Position numbers and translations under genes: made by a program | The notes under the pieces: model-generated | What the model saw: only the letters and a program-made list of their open reading frames with translations | Told to the model about the DNA's origin: nothing | Database searches by the model: none | Assembly: GCA_003485185.1 (NCBI GenBank) | Contig: DNAS01000125.1 | Location: forward strand, 448-5,815 | Length of the DNA: 5,368 bases | Source: Phycisphaerales bacterium | GTDB lineage: Bacteria; Planctomycetota; Phycisphaerae; SM23-33 | Direction: 5' to 3' | Shown here: positions 1 to 4,852 of the stretch, in pieces | Position numbering within the stretch: the stretch's first letter is position 1 | How the letters are laid out: each line of letters begins with the position of its first letter

Positions 1-1502
1 GCGCGGGCGATGGCCACGCGCTGGGCCTCTCCGCCGCTCAGATGGTGCGGGTATTTCCGGAGGAAGTGGTCGTCGGATGGCAGTTGCACCTCATCCAACA
101 GGCGGCGCACCGTTTCGGCGTGCGCCTCGGGTTTGCCGCCCAGGTGCAGAAGCAGGGGCTCGGCCACCGCCTGCAAGACGTTTTGGCGATGGCTGATGGA
201 GGCCGCCGGATCTTGAAACACCATTTGCACCCGCCGGTAGAAGTCCCGGTCCCGGCGGACGATTTTTTGTTCCTCCAGGAAGACTTCGCCGGCGTCCGCT
301 GCCGTCAAACCCATGATCACGTTGGCCAGGGTGGTCTTGCCCGAGCCGCTCTCGCCCACCACCGCCACCCGCTCGCCCGGGGCGATCTCCAGGCTCACGT
401 CCTTCAGCACGTCCGGGCCGCCGGGCGAATAGCGGAAACTCACGTTCTCGAAGCGGATGCCCCCCATCCCCGGCACGACCTCGACGGACCCCTCGCGGTC
501 CCGCACGTCCGGGACGATGTCGAAGATCGCGAACACCCGCTCGATCGCCGCCATCGAGTTCTGGTACACCACGTTGATCTCGCTGAACCGGCGAATGGGC
601 AACAGCAGCAGCGCCATCGTGCCGAGGAACTGGATGATCTGCCCCGCCGTCAGGCTCCCCCCGATCGCCATCATCCCGCCCACGAACCAGATGGCGACGG
701 TCACCAGCCCCACCAGCACCTCGCTGCCGGCGTGGAGGACGGTGTTCAGGCGCCCGCGAAGGATGCTCTTGCCCTTGAGCTGTTCGGCCTGCGCGTCGAA
801 ATGGCGCGACTCGGCCCGCTCCTGCGCGAAGCTCTGCACCACGGCGATTCCGCTGAGCCTCTCGAAGGCCGTCCCGCTGATGACCGACGTCTGCTCCTGG
901 ACATCATGGCTGGCCTCGCGGATAAGCGGGTTGTAGCGCCGGTACAGCAGCGCGTACAGCGGAAGGATCGCCAGCGCCAGCAGCGTCAGTTGCCAACTGA
1001 TCGTCAGCAGGACGACCAGCGCGATGCACCCCGCGCCGGCGTCGATGAAGACGTTGAGGATTCCCCCCCGGATCATGTGCTGGCTGACGGCGATGTCGCT
1101 CATCAGGCGGCTGACGATCCGCCCCGTCGGGCGCGAGCGGTGGAACCCCAGGCTCAGGCGCTGGAGGTGCCGCCACATCGCCTGGCGCATGTCGAAGGCG
1201 ATCGAGCTGCTGACCGTCTCGGTGAAGTATCCGCGGACGTAGAAGACGACGCCCTCGAGCACCAGCACGGCGAACCACACCGCGCCCAGCCACAGCAGCA
1301 GCGACTGGCGCTCCTCCGCGGCCGCGCCCCCGGTGTTCAGGATCACCCGGTCGATCAGCAGGCGCGTCATGTAGGCGGGGATCAGCGGCAGCGAGAACTT
1401 CGCGATGCCCGCGACGGTGACCATCGCGAGCACCCACCGGTAAGGCTTGGCATACCCCAGGAAGCGAAGCAGCGTATTCCGTTTGGACTCAGTCGTCTCC
1501 AT
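1..1502 (-). CDS. ABC exporter-type transporter, fused transmembrane and ATPase domains, hybrid ATPase half (C-terminus off the left edge)
   Basis: Reading leftward from the ATG at 1502-1500 gives 500 uninterrupted codons, open at the window edge. Residues ~20-310 form an exporter-type membrane domain: hydrophobic segments at about 23-43, 68-88, 148-190 (a pair) and 258-305 (a pair), with exporter-like stretches such as RPTGRIVSRLMSDI between them. A linker leads to IRFENVSFRYSPGG and VLKDVSLEIAPGERVAVVG, typical of MsbA-like exporters. Walker A is GESGSGKTT at 383-391. Beyond it the protein reads like an Opp/Dpp/Nik importer ATPase: VQMVFQDPAAS around the Q-loop (Gln430), AEPLLLHLGG, then YPHHLSGGEAQRVAIAR with the signature at 488-492. 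The exporter hallmarks GTIRENI and the TxVGERG X-loop before the signature are absent. Walker B and the H-loop lie outside the window. The protein would sit in the inner membrane and use ATP to move an unknown substrate, probably as a dimer. No good Shine-Dalgarno precedes the ATG. The exporter family is certain; the hybrid could be natural or an assembly join. Confidence 0.9.
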   Translation of the reverse strand, partial: METTESKRNTLLRFLGYAKPYRWVLAMVTVAGIAKFSLPLIPAYMTRLLIDRVILNTGGAAAEERQSLLLWLGAVWFAVLVLEGVVFYVRGYFTETVSSSIAFDMRQAMWRHLQRLSLGFHRSRPTGRIVSRLMSDIAVSQHMIRGGILNVFIDAGAGCIALVVLLTISWQLTLLALAILPLYALLYRRYNPLIREASHDVQEQTSVISGTAFERLSGIAVVQSFAQERAESRHFDAQAEQLKGKSILRGRLNTVLHAGSEVLVGLVTVAIWFVGGMMAIGGSLTAGQIIQFLGTMALLLLPIRRFSEINVVYQNSMAAIERVFAIFDIVPDVRDREGSVEVVPGMGGIRFENVSFRYSPGGPDVLKDVSLEIAPGERVAVVGESGSGKTTLANVIMGLTAADAGEVFLEEQKIVRRDRDFYRRVQMVFQDPAASISHRQNVLQAVAEPLLLHLGGKPEAHAETVRRLLDEVQLPSDDHFLRKYPHHLSGGEAQRVAIAR

Positions 1503-1517
1503 ACTCTATCGCCGGGC

Positions 1518-1523
1518 ATTATA
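1518..1523 (-). promoter_or_regulatory. Perfect TATAAT -10 element for the ABC transporter gene
   Basis: On the minus strand the sequence is TATAATGCCCGGC, a perfect match to the bacterial -10 consensus in very GC-rich surroundings. The predicted transcription start is only about 9 nt before the ATG at 1502, so the leader would be very short, in keeping with the lack of a Shine-Dalgarno. A possible -35 (TTGTCC, 1549-1544) lies 20 nt upstream, further than the usual 17, so it is weak. That this is the promoter is inferred from sequence and position. Confidence 0.55.
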
Positions 1524-1618
1524 CCGCTCCGTCGCGGCCGCGGGGACAAGTGCGCCAAATTTTCTCCCGGCGCGGTCTGAAATCCCGTCGGGGCGGACAT
1601 TCTCGCCCGCAAGGATGC

Positions 1619-1638
1619 AATCGCCCCGCCGGGCGATT
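1619..1638. repeat. Perfect 8-bp inverted repeat in front of xseA, possible operator
   Basis: AATCGCCC (1619-1626) and GGGCGATT (1631-1638) are exact reverse complements separated by CGCC. The last base is also the first base of the -10-like element TACAAT, so the palindrome fills most of the spacer where a -35/-10 region would lie. A repressor or activator site is a reasonable reading. A short RNA hairpin is the alternative, but if transcription starts near 1650 this DNA is upstream of the transcript. The regulator is unknown. Confidence 0.45.
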
Positions 1639-1643
1639 ACAAT
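1638..1643 (+). promoter_or_regulatory. Probable -10 element (TACAAT) for the xseA operon
   Basis: The sequence TACAATGCCCGCG ends 3 bases before the xseA ATG. It matches the -10 consensus at five of six positions and shares TA(T/C)AATGCCCG with the divergent -10 at 1523-1518. The predicted start of transcription falls at about 1650, giving an essentially leaderless mRNA, which fits the absence of a Shine-Dalgarno before 1653. No convincing -35 is visible. Assigned by motif and position only. Confidence 0.45.
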
Positions 1644-1652
1644 GCCCGCGCC

Positions 1653-3215
1653 ATGGCACGAGAGCGGTTGGACTTTTTCGATCCCGGAAAGGCCCGGGGC
1701 GGGCGCGCGGGACCGGACGTCGGGCGTGACGGAGCGGCGGAACCCCCCGCCGGCGCGGCGCCGCTGACGGTTTCGGCCCTGGTGGCGCGCATCAAGTCGG
1801 CGCTGGCGGCCGCCTTCCCCCAGCGCGTCGCCGTGGTCGGCGAGTTGAGCAACGTCAAGCTGCACTCGTCGGGCCACCTGTACTTCCGCGTGAAGGACTC
1901 CGGCGCCGCGCTGGACGCGGTGATGTGGCGGAGCGACGCGGCGCGCCTGAAGTTCCGCCCGACGGACGGCCTGGAGGTCGTCGCCGAGGGGCGCGTCGAG
2001 GTGTACGACGTCCGCGGGCAGCTCCAGCTCTACGTCGAGCGCCTCACGCCCAAGGGGGCCGGCGCCCTGGAACTCGCCTTCCGCCAGCTCCAGCAGAAAC
2101 TCGCCGCCGAGGGGCTCTTCGACTCGCGTCGCAAAAAGCCCATCCCCCGCTTTCCGCGCGCGGTCGGCGTGGTGACCAGCCCGACCGGCGCCGCCGTTCG
2201 CGACATCCGCCGCACGCTGGCGCGGCGCTGGCCCGCAGCCGGGGTGTTCCTTGTCCCGGCGCTGGTCCAGGGCGAAGGGGCGGCCGAGTCCGTGGCGCAG
2301 GCCGTCCGTCTGCTCGACGCCAACGCCGAACGATACGCCATCGACACGATCCTCGTCGCTCGCGGCGGCGGAAGCCTGGAAGACCTCTGGGCGTTCAACG
2401 AGGAGGTCGTCGCGCGGGCGGTCTTCGCCGCGCGGACGCCCGTCATCTCGGGCGTGGGGCACGAGGTGGACGTGACCATCTGCGACCTGGTGGCCGACGT
2501 GCGGGCGGCGACCCCGACGGCCGCCGCCGAACTGGCTGTCCCCGACGCCGCCGAGGTTCGGCAGACCGTCGCGTCGCTGGCCTCGCGCCTGCTCCGGGGC
2601 GTCCGCGAGGAGCTTCGCGCAGCCAAGGCGGCGATGGACGGGCTGCTGCGCAGCGCGGTCTTCCGCGACCCGATGTCCCGCGTGCGTGCCTCGGCCCAGC
2701 GGATCGACGAGCTTTCGCACCGCCTGGGCGGGGCGTTGCGGCACTTGGCGTCGCGCCAGCGGCGGCGGCTGGAGCCGCTGGCCGACCGTCTGGGCGCCCT
2801 GCACCCGCTGCGCCTGCTGGACCGCGCCCGCGTCCGGCTGGGCGAGGCGCTCCACCGCCTGCGCTGGGCCCTGGGACACCAGAGCAAGGTTTCGGGCGAC
2901 GCGCTGGCCGTCTTCCATCGCCGCCTGGAGGCCCGCCACCCGCGAAACCGCTTTGCGCTCGCCCGCCAGCAACTCGCCGCCCTGGCGCGCCAGCTGGACT
3001 CGCTCAGCCATCGCAGCGTCCTGCGGCGCGGGTTCAGCATCACGCGCGGGCCGGGCGGTGAAATCCTGCGTTCCGCCGGCGACGTCCGCCCGGGCGACCG
3101 GCTGGAAACCGAACTGACCGACGGGCGGGTGCGCAGCACCGTCGAGGGCGCCGCGCCGAAACCCGTCCGCAAACCCCGGAAAGGGCCTTCGGACAACCCC
3201 ACGCTTTTTGACTGA
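1653..3215 (+). CDS. xseA: Exodeoxyribonuclease VII large subunit
   Basis: This 520-residue protein is the catalytic subunit of ExoVII, a cytoplasmic, metal-independent nuclease that degrades single-stranded DNA from both ends to oligonucleotides and acts in mismatch repair and damage processing. Residues ~38-135 form the N-terminal OB-fold (LTVSALVARIK, VVGELSNVKLHSSGHLYFRVKD). The catalytic domain follows: GLFDSRRKKPIPRFP, GVVTSPTGAAVRDI, ARGGGSLEDLWAFNEE and GVGHEVDVTICDLVADVRA. Asp184, Arg237, His270 and Asp273 align with E. coli Asp155, Arg205, His238 and Asp241, reported as essential. Residues ~300-450 are helical and Arg/Ala/Leu-rich, matching the long coiled-coil segment that recruits XseB. 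The C-terminal VLRRGFSITR motif and its small domain are intact. Length is slightly above the E. coli protein (456) because of a ~35-residue Gly/Pro/Ala-rich N-terminus. The start at 1653 has no Shine-Dalgarno but keeps the LDFFDP segment; no better start is seen. xseB follows 11 nt later. Confidence 0.97.
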   Translation: MARERLDFFDPGKARGGRAGPDVGRDGAAEPPAGAAPLTVSALVARIKSALAAAFPQRVAVVGELSNVKLHSSGHLYFRVKDSGAALDAVMWRSDAARLKFRPTDGLEVVAEGRVEVYDVRGQLQLYVERLTPKGAGALELAFRQLQQKLAAEGLFDSRRKKPIPRFPRAVGVVTSPTGAAVRDIRRTLARRWPAAGVFLVPALVQGEGAAESVAQAVRLLDANAERYAIDTILVARGGGSLEDLWAFNEEVVARAVFAARTPVISGVGHEVDVTICDLVADVRAATPTAAAELAVPDAAEVRQTVASLASRLLRGVREELRAAKAAMDGLLRSAVFRDPMSRVRASAQRIDELSHRLGGALRHLASRQRRRLEPLADRLGALHPLRLLDRARVRLGEALHRLRWALGHQSKVSGDALAVFHRRLEARHPRNRFALARQQLAALARQLDSLSHRSVLRRGFSITRGPGGEILRSAGDVRPGDRLETELTDGRVRSTVEGAAPKPVRKPRKGPSDNPTLFD

Positions 3216-3219
3216 GGAA
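3214..3219 (+). promoter_or_regulatory. Ribosome binding site of xseB overlapping the xseA stop
   Basis: GAGGAA begins inside the TGA stop codon of xseA and ends 7 nt before the xseB ATG. This placement suggests translational coupling, so that ribosomes finishing xseA start xseB, a common way to balance two subunits of one enzyme. It also fixes the xseB start at 3227. Confidence 0.7.
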
Positions 3220-3226
3220 CACGAAC

Positions 3227-3478
3227 ATGGCCAAGCAGAAGTTGACATTCGAAGAGGCACTGGCGAAGCTGGAGAAGATCGTCTCGGAGATCGAGCAGGG
3301 CGCCGTCCCGCTGGAGAAATCCATCGAGAAGTACGCCGAGGGCAACGAGCTGGTCCGGCAGTGCCGCGCGATTCTCGACGAGGCGGAAAAGAAAATCCAG
3401 TTGCTGACCCGCGGCGAAGGCGACCGACTCGAGCCCGCCGGCGAACTGGCGGACGAAGACGAGACCGCGGAACGGTAA
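3227..3478 (+). CDS. xseB: Exodeoxyribonuclease VII small subunit
   Basis: This 83-residue protein matches XseB in length (E. coli 80) and layout. The core LTFEEALAKLEKIVSEIEQG, then VPLEKSIEKYAEGNELVRQC and ILDEAEKKIQLL, is the family's helical hairpin: residues ~6-27 form helix one, a Pro-containing turn follows, and ~32-60 form helix two. Several copies bind along the coiled-coil arm of XseA and are needed for a working, correctly regulated nuclease. The last ~20 residues are acidic and probably disordered, as is usual in the family. It lies directly behind xseA with a Shine-Dalgarno overlapping the xseA stop, so the two are almost certainly co-transcribed and translationally coupled. Confidence 0.96.
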   Translation: MAKQKLTFEEALAKLEKIVSEIEQGAVPLEKSIEKYAEGNELVRQCRAILDEAEKKIQLLTRGEGDRLEPAGELADEDETAER

Positions 3479-3511
3479 ACGCCCGCGGAAACCCTCAGGA
3501 AGGAACTGATC

Positions 3512-4312
3512 ATGAAGCTGTCGTTCACGACGCTGGCCTGCCCGGAGTGGGACCTGAAGACGATCCTCGCCCGCGCGAAGGAGTACGGCTACGACGCCAT
3601 CGATTTCCGCGGATACGGCAAGGAGATGCTCATCTACAAGCTGCCGGAGTTTTCCACCGGCGCGGCCGCCACCGCGCGACAGATCGCCGACTCCGGGCTC
3701 GTCGTCAGCGGACTGTCCAGCGGGGCGCTGCTGTTCTCCGATCCGGCCAAGCAGGAGGCCTTCGTCGAGGAGGTTTCCCGCTACGCCGAGCTGGCCGACG
3801 TGCTGAACGTGCCGCTGATCCGCGTGTTCGGCGGTCGCCTGGGCGGCGCGGAACTCGACCGCGCGGTGGACCAGGCTGCCGCGATGGCCGAGCGGCTGGC
3901 CGCCGCCGCGGGCGACCGTCTGCTGGCGATCGAGACCCATGACGACTGGACCGACTCGCACCTCATGGTCCGCCTCATGCAATCCATCCGCGCCAAGAAC
4001 GCCTGCGTGCTGTGGGACCTGCACCACCCCTACCGCATGTCCGGCGAGAGCCCGGAGACCACCTGGGGACTGCTGGGAAAATACGTCCGCGCGGTGCACG
4101 TCAAGGATGGCATCGTCTCGCCCGAGGGCAAGTACGTTTACACCCTGCCCGGGCAGGGAACGATTCCCCTGGTCAAGATGATCGACCTGATGCAGGCCGG
4201 CGGATACGACGGATACCTTACGCTCGAGTGGGAAAAACGCTGGCATCCTGAACTGGCAGGGCCCGAGGTGTCGCTGCCCGCCTATGCCGAGTTCCTCCGC
4301 CGGTGGCGGTAA
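3512..4312 (+). CDS. Sugar phosphate isomerase/epimerase-like TIM-barrel protein (xylose isomerase-like / AP endonuclease 2 superfamily)
   Basis: The 266-residue protein spans a single alpha/beta barrel of the AP_endonuc_2 superfamily, which includes hydroxypyruvate isomerase, IolE, IolI and sugar epimerases. The start MKLSFTTLACPEWDLKTILA and the segment AKEYGYDAIDFRGYG are the usual first strand and helix. Likely divalent-metal ligands are Glu141 (LAIETHDDW), Asp169 (VLWDLHHP), His196 (VRAVHVKDG) and Glu239 (YLTLEWEKRW), all at the ends of predicted barrel strands. Such enzymes generally interconvert ketose/aldose sugars or sugar acids; the substrate cannot be read from the sequence. There is no signal peptide, so it is probably cytoplasmic. 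A strong Shine-Dalgarno (AGGAAGGA, 3497-3504) sets the start at 3512. It lies 33 nt after xseB with no terminator between them, so read-through from the xse operon is likely even though no functional link is known. Confidence 0.9.
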   Translation: MKLSFTTLACPEWDLKTILARAKEYGYDAIDFRGYGKEMLIYKLPEFSTGAAATARQIADSGLVVSGLSSGALLFSDPAKQEAFVEEVSRYAELADVLNVPLIRVFGGRLGGAELDRAVDQAAAMAERLAAAAGDRLLAIETHDDWTDSHLMVRLMQSIRAKNACVLWDLHHPYRMSGESPETTWGLLGKYVRAVHVKDGIVSPEGKYVYTLPGQGTIPLVKMIDLMQAGGYDGYLTLEWEKRWHPELAGPEVSLPAYAEFLRRWR

Positions 4313-4314
4313 GA

Positions 4315-4351
4315 GCGACGGAAACTCCCCCGTCGCCACTCGACGAGGGGA
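4315..4351 (+). terminator. Overlapping GC-rich hairpins after the TIM-barrel gene, candidate terminator without a U-tract
   Basis: Two mutually exclusive hairpins can form. The first pairs GCGACGG (4315-4321) with CCGTCGC (4330-4336), a perfect 7-bp stem starting 2 nt after the stop codon. The second pairs TCCCC plus CGTCG (4326-4335) with CGACG, a bulged A, then GGGGA (4341-4351), about 10 bp around the loop CCACT. No T-run follows, so this is not a classic intrinsic terminator. In GC-rich bacteria U-poor hairpins may still terminate transcription or protect mRNA 3' ends; that role is inferred. Confidence 0.4.
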
Positions 4352-4357
4352 AGGGAA

Positions 4358-4363
4358 TATGAT
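4358..4363 (+). promoter_or_regulatory. Possible -10 element (TATGAT) for the lipoprotein gene
   Basis: AATATGATAGCC lies in the most AT-rich stretch of this gap, just after the hairpins, and TATGAT differs from the -10 consensus at one position. Like the two -10-like sites near 1520 and 1640 it is followed by GCC or a near match. No convincing -35 is visible. The leader to the ATG at 4427 would be about 55-60 nt, long enough to hold the visible Shine-Dalgarno. Its position would give the lipoprotein gene its own transcript. Confidence 0.35.
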
Positions 4364-4379
4364 AGCCTGATCGGCGTCC

Positions 4380-4400
4380 CGGGCGATTGCCGGGCGAATC
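4380..4400 (+). repeat. Tandem imperfect repeat CGGGCGATTG / CGGGCGAATC with an 11-bp period
   Basis: Copies at 4380-4389 and 4391-4400 agree at eight of ten bases (CGGGCGA, then A/T changes) and are spaced by 11 bp, close to one DNA helix turn. They lie in the predicted leader of the lipoprotein gene, between the -10-like element and the Shine-Dalgarno. GGGCGATT also forms one arm of the palindrome in front of xseA (1631-1638). It could be a protein-binding site, an RNA element, or coincidence in GC-rich DNA. Confidence 0.3.
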
Positions 4401-4426
4401 CTGAAGATCCTGTCAAGGAGTCGGCG

Positions 4427-4816
4427 ATGAAACGTGCTGTGACCGTCCTGGCGATAGTGCTCCTGGGTGTCGGCGCGGGTTGCGAGCGCAAGGAGCAGCC
4501 GGAACAGCCCAAGACCTTCGATCGCGACGTGGACGCCCCGCCTTCCGACCTGCTGTCGCAGCCGCCCGACGTGGGCGTGACGGAAGACCAGCGGGTTCTC
4601 GCCGGCGAGTTCCAGAAGCTCCTGGGCCAAGGGACGGCGGCGCCTGCCACGACAGAACCAGCCAGCGCCGAAGGCAGCGCAACGACCGAACCCGCCACCG
4701 CGCCGGCCGACACGACGATCTTCGACCACGGACCGACGACCGCGACGGCGCCCGGGACGGAACCCGCGGCGATGCCCCCTCCGACGATCGACCTTCCGGC
4801 GCCCCCGGCGCCGTAG
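4427..4816 (+). CDS. Probable small lipoprotein, low-complexity Thr/Pro/Ala-rich, function unknown
   Basis: I do not recognise a family for this 129-residue protein. It begins with Lys-Arg followed by a hydrophobic run (AVTVLAIVLLGVGAG, residues 4-18) and Cys19, which resembles a lipoprotein signal peptide. The lipobox is imperfect: position -3 is Gly instead of Leu/Val/Ile, while -1 Gly and -2 Ala fit. The mature part starts with a charged stretch (ERKEQPEQPK), then a short segment that may fold (residues ~52-67, TEDQRVLAGEFQKLLG), then a Thr/Pro/Ala/Glu-rich tail with TTEPA twice and GTEPA once, probably disordered. If lipidated it would be anchored to a membrane facing the periplasm. A clear Shine-Dalgarno (AAGGAG, 4415-4420) sits 6 nt before the ATG, which fixes the start. 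Its own -10-like element suggests transcription separate from the xse operon. Confidence 0.82.
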   Translation: MKRAVTVLAIVLLGVGAGCERKEQPEQPKTFDRDVDAPPSDLLSQPPDVGVTEDQRVLAGEFQKLLGQGTAAPATTEPASAEGSATTEPATAPADTTIFDHGPTTATAPGTEPAAMPPPTIDLPAPPAP

Positions 4817-4840
4817 CGTCGCGCCCCCGGCCGGGCGACG
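4817..4840 (+). terminator. Hairpin directly after the lipoprotein stop codon
   Basis: CGTCGC (4817-4822) pairs perfectly with GCGACG (4835-4840), beginning on the first base after the TAG. The interior (GCCCCCGGCCGG) is all G/C and may extend the stem through CC/GG pairing with a bulge. No T-run follows. The stem carries the same CGTCGC/GCGACG pair as the hairpin after the TIM-barrel gene. It could end transcription or stabilise the 3' end, or it could hinder translation of the next gene, whose start is only 12 nt downstream. Confidence 0.35.
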
Positions 4841-4852
4841 AACCCCGGCCTG

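Noticed and set aside
42..1580. A 512-codon plus-strand open frame over the ABC transporter
   Set aside because: It is rich in His, Arg, Asp and Gln with no domain, and it is antisense to a clear ABC transporter frame. It is a GC-rich shadow.
1925..3061. A 378-codon plus-strand frame inside xseA
   Set aside because: It is an Arg/Gly/Pro-rich +2 shadow of xseA, whose own frame carries all ExoVII motifs.
4339..4347. CTCGACGAG palindrome in the gap before the lipoprotein gene
   Set aside because: Its centre is a single base, so it cannot form a hairpin, and at nine bases it is too short to call as an operator. The bases are better used in the larger stem at 4326-4351.
4398..4412. ATCCTG repeated twice, 9 bp apart
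   Set aside because: A six-base repeat is too short to separate from chance.
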